This document shows, one piece after another, positions 41,885-50,949 of a stretch of DNA of 64,000 nt (its first letter is position 1; every line of letters starts with the position of its first letter). Below the pieces are notes generated by a model, which was not told where the DNA came from, did no database searches, and saw only the letters and a list, made by a program, of their open reading frames with translations. The position numbers and the translations under genes were made by a program. The DNA is from Nematopogon swammerdamellus (Eukaryota; Arthropoda; Insecta; Lepidoptera; Adelidae), in assembly GCA_946902875.1 (NCBI GenBank), contig OX336348.1, positions 13,293,741 through 13,357,740 of the forward strand, written 5' to 3'.

Positions 41885-42075
41885 AGCTGCCAAGTGCGTG
41901 TCGGGCCACGCGCAGTGTAGGGTTCCGTAGTTGCCCGTCACAATATGCGGACTTATTTTGTTGTTTCGTACCAACTTACAGCTTTCTAGTACTAAGAGTC
42001 TCTGAGCTGAGCCGCGGATAGACAGGCGGACAGACGGACAGACGGACAGACATGGCGAAACTATAGGTAAGGGTT
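41885..42075. repeat. (GTCY)n repeat variant F4b
   Basis: GTGCGTGTCGGGCCACGCGC, GGTTCCGTAGT, TTACAGCTTTCTAGTACTAA, GAGCCGCGGATAGACAGGCG, (GACA)n, CATGGCGAAACTATAGG. Second copy at about 43100-43232. Confidence 0.7.
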
Positions 42076-42374
42076 TCTTTTTTTGACTATCTAAGTAATT
42101 TTCAATTGAATTTGTACGAAATTTCCTTTGTTTACTTCTCCAAGTACACACAGCAGCTGCTCTCATTTCTCACAATTGAGGAACCCTATCAAAATTAATT
42201 ATTTGATTATTTGTATAATTTTGTAGGGGAAATAAATGAATGTTAATTTGAAAAATTTCTTCAACAGTGAAATGATGGCTGTCGTCCGTACATTTTATAA
42301 GTTGGTCGACTATTACTCGTCAACCTGTACAGCCTACTTAGCTGTGATAGTTTTTCTTTTTATTTCTATATATA

Positions 42375-42818
42375 CAGGGTGTTAAAACGGCGAGTACATT
42401 AATTTCGCCAGCGCAATCCTCATGTTTTTCCTGGACAAAAAAGCAAATAAAGTTTTTCTCTAAAGTGTCTAGTTTTCGAGATATGAATTTTTGAAATGTA
42501 TGTTTTGTGTAATTTAATGTGTTGTTGCCGCTCTGCACCCTCCGCCTGCCGACCTCCAGTTCCCCACTCACAAAGCTAACCCCCGCCCCTCCCACCAACA
42601 CCACCGTCGGAGGCGCTCACGCCTCACCCGCTCTTCCCTCCCCCGCGCCGCCCTGTTGTAATTAGATCATTTTTACACTAAAATAATCAATTAGTTTGTA
42701 TGAAAACTGTAACTTTTTATTTAAAGGGAATTTAGAAAAAAGTTATTTGACTTGTTTGTTACTCTTGATCCCAATAATCATTTCCTAAATTTAATGTACT
42801 CGCCGTTTTTACACCCTG
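42375..42818. mobile_element. 444-bp MITE, CAGGGTGT ends, TA-flanked
   Basis: Inverted ends CAGGGTGT(T/A)AAAACGGCGA-GTACATTAA, TA at 42373-42374 and 42819-42820. A C-rich, non-coding interior (CCCCGCCCCTCCCACC). Tc1/mariner-type deletion derivative by ends and duplication. Confidence 0.85.
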
Positions 42819-42839
42819 TATACTACTGCTGTGAATTTT

Positions 42840-43095
42840 TTCACATATCTAATAACAACCGTTTAGCTGGCAGGGGGGGGGGGACACTTTACTCTAACAA
42901 AAATTAGCACTTAAAAGCTCAATAATTCGCAAACGAATCCCTAAATCGAAAAATGCTTTTCACAAACCTGCAATATTTTCCAAAGAACGACATCCCACAC
43001 GATGGGGTAGACGTGAAAAAGAAATTCATCCCCACTTTATGTGTATGGGAGGTAGCCTATAAAAAAATATTTAAAAATTTTTATTTTACCACTTT
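42840..43095. other. No gene seen
   Basis: Contains an 11-G run near 42873. Confidence 0.35.
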
Positions 43096-43099
43096 GTCG

Positions 43100-43232
43100 G
43101 TGTTATTAATGTGTATACCCATACCAACTTACAACTTTCTAGTACTAAGGGTATCTGAGCTAAGCCGCGGACAGACGGACGGACGGACATGGCGAAACTA
43201 TTAGGGTTCCTTGTTGACTACGGAACCCTAAA
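43100..43232. repeat. (GTCY)n repeat variant F4b, second copy
   Basis: CCAACTTACAACTTTCTAGT, AAGCCGCGGACAGACGGACG, CATGGCGAAACTATTAGGGT, GACTACGGAACCCTAAAAAA. Confidence 0.72.
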
Positions 43233-43624
43233 AAATGTGAGTCATTCAGGTATTCTGGTTTTATTTGGGATATTTATCAATAGAAGAGTTATTTTAGGCT
43301 TCCAATATAAAAAAAATTAACAATTATATTTGCAAATTTGTAGTCGTAGTACCTAAACATCTTGTACGAGATGTCAATTTTCAACGTTTTTCAAAAAATG
43401 CTCATATAATAAAAAACAAATGACGGTAATTTTTTTCTTATTTTTCCTGGGTAGTCATAAACTGGCCTACTCCCTGGTTCCTGCTTGACGTTGAGTTTTG
43501 GGACACGTTGTACATACCTAATTTACTTTTTCTTAAGTAAACCAACATAAAGTAAAACAACCAAGAGAGATCAATGGTGTGTGGACGGAGCCAAAATCCC
43601 CTCTCCTCGCGAAATCACGCTCAG

Positions 43625-43885
43625 TTAGGTGCCATGCCAGCAAATTTGCGGACTTTTGAAGACACGCAGGTTAAAGAACTCAGGAAACACACTCGCACAG
43701 GAAGACAGTTCCACAACAAAGAAACTATTTAGAGAACCGATGGGTTCTCAAAAGCCCAATGTCAACAACAAAAGGGTGCAGAGTCTCTCTGCGACGAGCT
43801 ATGCGGAGATAGGACGGGTGGCAGGGAATAAGGGATGCCAGTTCCATAGAGCAGCGTTCGTGATAGTATCTGTAAAAACTATTTA
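43625..43885 (-). pseudogene. LINE-A-type RT C-terminal fragment
   Basis: Minus strand: FYRYYHERCSMELASLIPCH, then RRETLHPFVVDIGLLRTHRF. It aligns with FYRYYYGRYSDKLASLIPPP and HTLAEHPFVVDRRVLRT of the 31.4-kb copy. Frame interrupted; no 3' end. Confidence 0.6.
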
Positions 43886-44292
43886 TAAAAACTATAAAAA
43901 CCGACTTCAAAAATGTATGAAATAAAAAAAATCGAACCCTTGAGTTGAAGGCGGTGCAAAAGAAGGCTACACAAAAGCACAAAAGGATATAATCCACTCA
44001 TGTTTTCTTTCATCCATCATTCTTGCTTGCTTTATCACCGCCTTCAACTCAAGGGTTCGATTTTTTTTTTATTTTATACATTTTTGAAGTCGGTTTTTAT
44101 ATTTTTTATAAATAGTTTTATATTTCACATATCTTTTTAGTAATTGTTTGCTATTAGTGCTCGCTTTCCAATCCGATCTTAACCAAATTATGGGCCACCT
44201 CCCTTTAAAACCAAAAAAACGCGTAACAACAATACAAAAAAAAACATACAGTCGAATTGAGAACCTCCTTCTTTTTTTAAGTCGGTTGAAAA
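43886..44292 (-). mobile_element. Hairpin repeat family F5, copy 4
   Basis: Hairpin GAGTTGAAGGCGGTGCAAAA...TTTATCACCGCCTTCAACTC within TTCAAAAATGTATGAAATAA arms. Outer part GAACCTCCTTCTTTTTTTAA-GTCGGTTGAAAAC. Confidence 0.88.
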
Positions 44293-44391
44293 CATAGTAA
44301 GCGTGCCTACAAATCAACATATAAACATACCTACATATCTATCTTTTAAGAAACTTTTTTAAATAAAACTATGTTTACTTACTTATTTAAT

Positions 44392-44690
44392 AGCATACCT
44401 ACACCTGCTGCTTCACCGTTTGGAACCGGTGTAAAACTGTAGTTCCCTTCCCTTGCCCCTTACTAGGTGGTAGGCTCAAATTGTAGCCGACTGGGTTGCT
44501 ACCACCGTACTGGATGTAAGAAGGTCGCATAGCAACCTTGGTTGTGTTCTCCTCTAGTCCAGTATAGCCAGCAATCCAGGGAAGTCTCCGGTATTGCACC
44601 TACCTTCTCGGTGGTGATATTGGCTGGTCGGAGCATGTGCTTTGGCCCCTCCGACTCAGCTACACATACCGGATTACATAAAAAAAAATA
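44392..44690 (+). mobile_element. SINE2, nearly full body and tail (head lost)
   Basis: GCATACCTACACCTGCTGCT, ACCGTTTGGAACCGGTGTAA, CTTACTAGGTGGTAGGCTCA, TGGTGATATTGGCTGG, CCGGATTACATAAAAAAA. Confidence 0.88.
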
Positions 44691-44785
44691 TTTTAAAACT
44701 AAGCTAGTTCAAAAATGTATTTCATTTAAACGCTTTTTCCCCGGGATAAGTCCGAATTGTAAAGTAAACCAATCCAATCAACAAT

Positions 44786-44835
44786 TTATGCTGACGGCGC
44801 CAAGTGTCTCGCATATCAATAAAAAAATAAAAAAT
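44786..44835 (+). repeat. LINE-B 3'-end fragment
   Basis: TTATGCTGACGGCGCCAAGT-GTCTCGCATATCAATAAAAA matches the extreme 3' end of 30694-31175. Confidence 0.7.
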
Positions 44836-44978
44836 AAAACAAATATTTATTTATTTTATGTTTCTGTAATAATGTTTTCTTTTTGTTTTTTGTATATAGG
44901 TATGTATCTCTTAATGTCAATAAATAATATTTTTCTTTCCTACTTTTGTTTCTTTCTTTGAATTAATAATGATCTTTA

Positions 44979-46243
44979 CCTATGAAATTGGAGATTTGTA
45001 TGAACATTTTAAAATATAAAATTTTTGCTTATTTTTTATTTTAGCTAATCAAAGCACTGGCCCAAATTATCTATACAATTTTGCTATTTTGATGGCAGTT
45101 TGTTTATCCCTTTACTGTCGAATTCTGCTGGACGAGAGGCGATGAAGTCAGCGAAAGCGTTTTATACTGCCTCACGGGTGTTGAATTTTTTCCCACTTAA
45201 AAATTGTCTAAATTTTGAAAAAAGTAGAAATCTGTTGGGACAAGGTCCGGTGAGTACGGTGGGTGACGGATAGCTTCCAGCTGTAACACTTGTAGCTTTG
45301 CGATGGTCTGTCGTGAAGTGTGAGCTCGCGTGTTGTCTTGGAGAAGCAATGGGGAAGAGTGATTGACCAGTCTTGGTTGTTGAATTGCGAGCTTCTCCAT
45401 CATTGTTTGCAATTCTTGGCAATAGACATCTGCCGTCATTGTTGTGCTATTCGGTAAGAAGCTGTGATGTACAAGTCCGGCACTGGACCACCAGACAGTC
45501 GCCATCATCTTCCTACGGGTAATTTTTTTTTAGCGCACTGATTAGGTGCTGTGCCCGGGTCCACCCACTGCGACGAACGCTTACGGTTGTCGTATAGAAT
45601 CCACTTTTCATCGCAGGTAACAATTCGATTTAGAATTCCCTCGTTTCTATGCCGATTCAGTAGTGCTATGCATGCTTCGACGCGTATGTCTCGCTGATGG
45701 TCACTTAGTTCGTGTGGCACCCACTTATCTAGCTTTTTACTCTTAACGATTTGACGCATGTGCTTCAATGTTGTTTTGACACTAACTCCAAAGCCCGCAG
45801 CAAGCTCTGCCGTAGATTGAGTTGGATCCGCTTCCACTATCGCCTTCAATTCGTCGTTGTCGATAATAGTTACCGGCCGACCGCGAGGCTCGTTCTTCAA
45901 CTCAAAATTTGCAGATCTAAAACGATTGAACCAATATTGGACCGTTTTATGCAAGCAGCCCGTACGTACACGTCGTTAATGTTTCGCGTTGCTTGCGCAG
46001 CGGTATTTCCTTCCACGTAGAAACTCATATTCGAAAATTGTACGAATTTTCAGTTTATCCATGGCGCCAAAAACTACCACAATTTCACAAAAACAAAACC
46101 CTACCTATCTAAAAACAAATGACTAAATTTGAAATTAGAATAACATGGCTTTTGAATAAAATTTATTTTAATTTCGAATTGCGACCAATCCACAGATAAA
46201 TAATTCTGAAAATGCTGGTTTTGAACATATCAAATTTCATAGG
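44979..46243 (-). mobile_element. mariner element with TA target duplication
   Basis: 1,265 bp. Inverted ends CCTATGAAATTGGAG (left) and CCTATGAAATTTGA (right, reverse complement), TA on each side (44977-44978, 46244-46245). The restored flank reads TCTTTA|AAGA-like, a palindromic TA target. Contains a broken D34D transposase on the minus strand. Confidence 0.9.
45098..46062 (-). pseudogene. mariner (D34D) transposase, multiply broken
   Basis: Minus strand from ATG at 46062: MDKLKIRTIFEYEF, a frame change, then KTVQYWFNRFRSANFELKNE and PRGRPVTIIDNDELKAIV (helix-turn-helix DNA-binding region). Next come IVTCDEKWILYDN (first catalytic Asp), a frameshift near 45510, LLQDNTRAHTS (second Asp) and HPPYSPDLVPTDFYFF. 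The third Asp, in PTD, lies 34 residues after the second, the D34D spacing of mariner. A stop falls in the C-terminal part (REAV then stop, then NAFADFIASRP). At least three lesions make it inactive; all three catalytic Asp codons survive. It cuts and pastes the element at TA sites when intact. Confidence 0.9.
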
Positions 46244-46325
46244 TAAAGACCTAAGTAATTACTTTATCAAATTCAAAATGTTTTAATGTTAAATTTAAAA
46301 TTTTTTACTGTATATTTTACAAAGA

Positions 46326-46440
46326 AAATTTAGAAAGTGTAGCTCTGGAGATTCAGAGAGGCAATTGTGCCAGTGTCCTGGGTACCGCAGGGGAGTTGGC
46401 AGAACTGGAGGAGATTTACCTTCTGTCATAGCGCTCCCAC
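46326..46440 (+). pseudogene. Last residues of the RPD...WDAT retroelement family
   Basis: LEIQRGNCASVLGTAGELAE and LEEIYLLS plus stop. Compare IQRGNAASVLGTVP at 51.3 kb and IQRGNAASAL at 34.7 kb. Confidence 0.6.
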
Positions 46441-46556
46441 CGCACCCCTGATGCTCAACCGGTGCAACCCTACTTTTTTCAAATATTTAATTTATAGTTT
46501 GTTTTATTCCTTTATTTACACATTTGCTTAAAACTAATTTTGTACACATTAAAAAC

Positions 46557-46675
46557 ATATTATGGGAGTGGAAGAGGCGGCAGAGGTGTGTCAGGATCGT
46601 GGCACGTGGAGATCCGTTGTATCTGCCTTCCCCACCGGGAAACAGGCGTGACGCTATGTATGTATGTATGTAAAA
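46557..46675 (+). pseudogene. RTE-clade RT C-terminus with (ATGT)n tail
   Basis: MGVEEAAEVCQDRGTWRSVV-SAFPTGKQA, stop, and then (ATGT)n. W/E-x-x-A-x-x-x-x-DR-x-x-WR is the end of RTE RT, and short tandem-repeat tails are characteristic of that clade. Confidence 0.6.
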
Positions 46676-46990
46676 ACATATCTTCATAATAAAAACATAA
46701 CTATACAAACATATACAAAATTAATTTTAAGAAAATGGAGTTTCCACCACCGGCGGCGCCGCCGGCGGCGGCGGGGCGAACCCAAGCTACCGGTGGTGGT
46801 CGGGCCCTAGGGAGAGAAAGCTCCGGACGATGCGTGCAGTGTCGAGCAGGGCTGCCTTCTGGATCTGGCCCCTGACCCAACCACTCAGCGAGAGCCTCTT
46901 ATTATTATTATTTTTTGAGATAGTTTAGTTTTAATATAAATTCTTCTTTTGTCTAATTTTAATAATGTTATTAAATTATATTTCAATACT
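46676..46990. other. GC-rich unclassified segment
   Basis: 46738-46900 is strikingly GC-rich (CCGGCGGCGCCGCCGGCGGC) between A+T-rich flanks. Minus-strand translation is Pro/Ala/Gly-rich. Probably a retroelement 5' or ORF1 piece, unproven. Confidence 0.35.
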
Positions 46991-47365
46991 AGCTTTTGCC
47001 CGCGGCTTCGCTCGTGTGAAATTCGTATTTAAAAATAAGATAGTAAGTATGCCCCCCGCTACCGTAAATTTATTTTGACGCGCTTAACAATTCGGTTTGT
47101 ATGGGAGCCACATCTTAGCGTAACCGGAAATGAATTTTATTTAGCCTATTCTGTGTCCCGTGTAGTAAAATGTGCTTGTACTAAGTTTCATCAAAACCAG
47201 ATCGGTTTAAGAGTTATGGAGGAACATACATACATACATATAGAAAATATTTCTAAAAATCGTCAATTTAGCTTTAGTATCATACACAGAGTCAACAAAC
47301 ACAGTATCTCATAAAACAAAGTCACTTACTCCATGACCATCCCTTACAGATTTATTATTAGTATA
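46991..47365 (+). repeat. Repeat family F6, copy 1
   Basis: TAGCTTTTGCCCGCGGCTTC-GCTCG, then AAATTCGTATT, TTCGGTTTGTATGGGAGCCA, GTTATGGAGGAACATACATA, CCATGACCATCCCTTACAGA, ending near TTAGTATA. Non-coding, about 370 bp. Confidence 0.82.
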
Positions 47366-47934
47366 TATTGATTGATAAGTATAAGGACAAGAAAATTAAA
47401 ACAATTTCTAAACTTTTACTCTTGACTTTCAGATAGTTTATTAATTATTAATATTTGTTATTTTAAATATTTAATTTACATTATTTTGGGCGCATATTGT
47501 TTAAAATCGTTGCGTATTATGTACATGCAATAAACCTATTTTATTTAAAATAAATAAATAAATGTTCGCATAGATTTTTTTATTCGCTATCGTACACATG
47601 TATAATATGTAAGAAATAAAACGACAATATCGCCATCTCCCCACCCTAGGCATGGGCTTGCACGCGCAGCGCTTTGAAGAGCTCAACAAACACCTCCACA
47701 CTACCTTGCGACGGCGTTAAAGGCGTCAAGGATTCAAATAGCTACCAGGGGGGCAACTCTAAACTACAGGTCGATTTTATTTTATTTCCTATTTAAAATT
47801 GCTATTAATAAATTTCTAATTTAAAACTAAACATAATGTTTAATGAAATAAAGCTAATTACAAAATAAAATAGAAATTAAAACTACGCATCAAATTAAAA
47901 TAACCTAACACTACAATTAAAATCTAAAACAAAA
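47366..47934. other. No gene seen; between two inverted F6 copies
   Basis: A+T-rich. The flanking F6 copies are inverted, so the whole 46991-48262 could fold. Confidence 0.4.
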
Positions 47935-48262
47935 AGTCCTACTAATGAATATTAAACATAAAATAATAATAATATATCTGTAAGGGGGTTCATGGAGTAA
48001 GTTACTTATTGTTTTATGAGATATTGCGTTTGTACACTCTATGTATGATACAAAAAACTAAATTGACGATTCTTAGAAATGTTTTCTGTATTAGATGTAT
48101 GTTCCTCGTAAAATTCAGTTTCGGTTACGCTAAGATGTGGCTCTCATACAAGCCAAATTGTTCCGTGCGCCGAAATAAAGGTAGGGTAGCGGGCTTACTT
48201 AATTTATTCTTTTTAAATACGAATTTCACGCGAGCGAAGCCGCAGGCAAAAGCTGTAAATAA
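47935..48262 (-). repeat. Repeat family F6, copy 2 (inverted)
   Basis: TATCTGTAAGGGGGTTCATG, TAAATTGACGATTCTTAGAA, TACGAATTTCACGCGAGCGA-AGCCGC at the right. Lacks about 100 bp of the middle. Confidence 0.82.
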
Positions 48263-48394
48263 ATAAATAAAAACTTTTACGGGAAACCCCGAGGACGCCA
48301 CACAAGCACTTCGCTGGTAGCAACTAAAAGTTAAAAATCTCGTCAATTTGAAATAATACAATAAAAATGTTAGATACTTAATAAGTTTTATTAA

Positions 48395-48520
48395 TTTTTT
48401 TATTCGCCCCCAGCACCGCGCTTCCCAAATATAATAATGTATACAAAGAGTTACAAACTCTTTGCATGTATATTAGAGGCAAGATACATAGCAGCAGAAA
48501 CATAATATACTATGACGATA
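48395..48520. repeat. Dispersed repeat carrying a CAAAGA mini-element
   Basis: CACCGCGCTTCCCAAATATA, CATGTATATTAGAGG, GCAGCAGAAACATAATATAC recur without the insert at 63930-64000. Confidence 0.85.
48444..48464. mobile_element. CAAAGA mini-element (21 bp) with empty site in this window
   Basis: Arms CAAAGAGTT and AACTCTTTG around ACA. Left flank AATGTATA and right flank CATGTATA (7 of 8 identical). The related locus 63938-63970 has one CATGTATA (63953-63960) and no insert. Confidence 0.9.
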
Positions 48521-48664
48521 CAACATGAAGAGAAGAAGAAACACAAAGATAAGCTTGTAGACAACGAGAACTACCTACTTACATCCTACCTATGTAGGTT
48601 ATTGAATTTAGCCATAAATATATTAAATACCTACTAAATGAAAGAATAACAGAATTTAATAATT

Positions 48665-48975
48665 GGGAAGTGTGCTCTTGTGCTACATACACATAGCCGC
48701 ACGCACCTACATACACACACATACATACATAAATACATATACATACACATACAAACATATATACACACATTATACATATACAGTGTGCTCTTGTGCTACA
48801 TACACATAGCCGCACGCACCTATATACACACACATACATACATAAATACATATACATACACATACAAACATATACACACATTGTGCTACATACACATAGC
48901 CGCACGCACCTACATACACACACATACATACATAAATACATATACATACACATACAAACATATACACACATTATG
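48665..48975. repeat. Tandem repeat, about 100 bp x 3, with nested (CATA)n
   Basis: Three copies of TGTGCTACATACACATAGCC-GCACGCACCTA followed by CACACACATACATACATAAA and TACATACACATACAAACATA. Open frames across it are low-complexity artefacts. Confidence 0.9.
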
Positions 48976-49001
48976 CCCATCCACTTTAAAAATGAAAAAA
49001 G

Positions 49002-49385
49002 TAACACAAAGAATTAAATTATGAATTAAGATAATAATTGCAGTTTTTTCAACACTTCCTTTTTGAATGTGAATAGACTAGCGAAGAAAATATCAATATC
49101 ACTATAAGTGTCATTGAACAACTGGCATAACAGTCTGAGGGGAGCTGCACGCACGCCCGCATTGGTACGACAGAGGCCTACGTAGAAGGGTTGCGTACTT
49201 CTGGTTGCACGAGATGGTACGCGCAGACCGATTTGGCTGAGCAAAGCCGGACAGTCAAAACTAAAGCGCATAATTTTATATAGGGTGGACATATCCAACA
49301 AAATACGACGCCTGTGAAGTGTTAACTGAGAAAACTTCACTAGGTGGGCAGAATAAGACAGCGGTGCGCTGCGCCACACAAGCGT
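49002..49385 (-). pseudogene. Jockey-like LINE RT C-terminal fragment
   Basis: Minus strand: VKFSQLTLHRRRILLDMSTL, YKIMRFSFDCPALLSQIGLR, VPSRATRSTQPFYV, LRLLCQLFNDTYSDIDIF. The pattern RR--LD--FLYKI--G--DCP-LL--I--VP-R--R...F is the conserved C-terminus of Jockey-clade RTs. The upstream part is frameshifted at about 49380. No 3' end visible. Confidence 0.6.
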
Positions 49386-49424
49386 CGATGAACAGTTTTT
49401 AGGAACTTACGGTGAATCATTTGG

Positions 49425-49905
49425 TCCCTAGAGTTGAAGGCGGTGCAAAAGAAGGCTACACAAAAGCACAATATAATTTTTTTTTATGGAAACTGACACG
49501 GTTGGCTACATCACCTACAACATCCGTGATGTCAGCCCATAACACCGGGGAACTTGGTCCCACGTCAGTGCTTCCCTTCGGTCGTGCCGGCTACACTAAA
49601 CTGGACGGAAAACACAAACTATTTACATAGCCGTTTCGACCGACATTTCATTCAGTGCGGTGGTATCAACCCGGGTGGGTTAAACCCTATCACCTAGTAA
49701 TATAAGAAGGGAGTCATATCCACTCATGTTTTCTTTCATCCATCATTTTTGCTTGCTTTAGCACCGCCTTCAACTCAAGGGTTCGATTTTTTTTATTTCA
49801 TACATTTTTGAAGTCGCTTTTCATATTTTTTATAAATAGTTTTTCACAGTTTTTTTTTAGTAATTTTTTGCTATTAGTGTACTCGGCGGAATCAAGGCAA
49901 CGGCA
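49425..49905. mobile_element. Hairpin repeat family F5, copy 5, split by SINE1
   Basis: CCTAGAGTTGAAGGCGGTGC-AAAAGAAGGCTACAC at left and CACTCATGTTTTCTTTCATC, GCACCGCCTTCAACTCAAGG at right, interrupted by 49477-49722. An F5-like end (TTTTTGCTATTAGTGTACTC) follows. Confidence 0.85.
49477..49722 (-). mobile_element. SINE1 body and tail
   Basis: T-run, GGAAACTGACACGGTTGGCT, GGTCGTGCCGGCTACACTAA, CATTCAGTGCGGTGGTATCA, ending GAAGGGAGTCATATCC. Confidence 0.88.
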
Positions 49906-49976
49906 CGACCCACGCACGAGCGAACACGGACATTTAGTAATTATCGCTTGTTTTAAATCTTCCACCTTTAAACAAG

Positions 49977-50240
49977 TCAATCAGTCAGAGTGTAAGAGTC
50001 CACTGCTGGGCATACGCCTCTCCAATATTCCTCCAGTCCTCCCTCCCGACCTTCAGCGGTATGGAACGACTGCTCTCCGCCTACGTACTTGATGTCGCCG
50101 TACCAACTGGCGGGTGGTCTTCCCAAAATCAGTTTTCCTGGCCACCGCCGCCAGTGTAGGACATGGTTACACAAACGGTCGTCGTCTCTTCGGCTGACGT
50201 GCCCAGCCCACTGCCGCTTGATCGACACAACATTTCATCA
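49977..50240 (-). pseudogene. RTE/R4-group RT C-terminal region
   Basis: Minus strand: QWAGHVSRRDDDRLCNHVLH, WRRWPGKLILGRPPASWYGD, IKYVGGEQSFHTAEGREGGL, EEYWRGVCP. W-x-GH(I/V)-x-R--D-R-----L-W-------GRP---W-DDI is the conserved C-terminus of this RT group. Only the end is preserved. Confidence 0.65.
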
Positions 50241-50374
50241 TTTTTCATTGGATAAGTGCAAAATGAAATTGAAAAGTAAAATTTTCAAGTAAAAGGTAAC
50301 CTAAAGAAACGATACGCAAGTGTAACATTCATACGACTCACAAACACAATATGAAAAAAAATATACAATAAATT

Positions 50375-50842
50375 TATGTAGTAATAATAAATCTGTAAGG
50401 GATGGTCATGGATTAAGTTACTTTGTTTTATGAGATACTGAGTTTGTAGACTCTAGTATGATACTAAAACTAAATTGACGATTTTTAGAAATATTTTCTG
50501 TATGTAGGTTTTTTTATGGATACGCGAGACACTTGGCGCCGCGCCGTCAGCATGGATTGTTGACGACGACGCCCATAAAAGGTTTGTATGTTCCTCCATA
50601 ACTCTTAAAACCAATCATCCGAATTCGATGAAACTTAGTACAAGCACACTTAACTATACGTTACACAGGATAGGCTAAATAAAATTTTAATAAAACTTCA
50701 GTTTCGGTTACGCTAAGATGTGGCCCTCATACAAACCGAATTGTTCCGCGCGCCGATATAAAGGTACGGTAGCGGGCTTACTTGCTTTCTACTTTTTAAA
50801 TAAGAATTTCACGCGAGCGAAGCCGCGGGAATAAGCTAGTAG
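50375..50842 (-). repeat. Repeat family F6, copy 3, interrupted by a LINE-B 3' end
   Basis: ATCTGTAAGGGATGGTCATG to AATTTCACGCGAGCGAAGCC-GCGGGAATAAGCTAG. The segment 50508-50580 (GATACGCGAGACACTTGGCG, GTCAGCATGGATTGTTGACG) is a LINE-B 3' end on the minus strand. Confidence 0.82.
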
Positions 50843-50949
50843 AAAATATTGTCGAAAAAAACCTTCAAAAACTCATTGAAATCTATTCATAGCGCTACGT
50901 GCCTTCTTACGTGTCTCGTCGTCGTTGTCCTGCCTCGTTCATTATTATA

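Noticed and set aside
46738..46800. CpG-island promoter of a host gene
   Set aside because: Only about 60-160 bp, with triplet-like GGC repeats and no adjacent coding exon; more likely retroelement-derived.
48579..49024. Long open frames on both strands (YVCMCMYMYLCMYVCVC-like)
   Set aside because: They translate a (CATA/CACA)-rich tandem repeat. Low complexity, open on both strands, no family resemblance.
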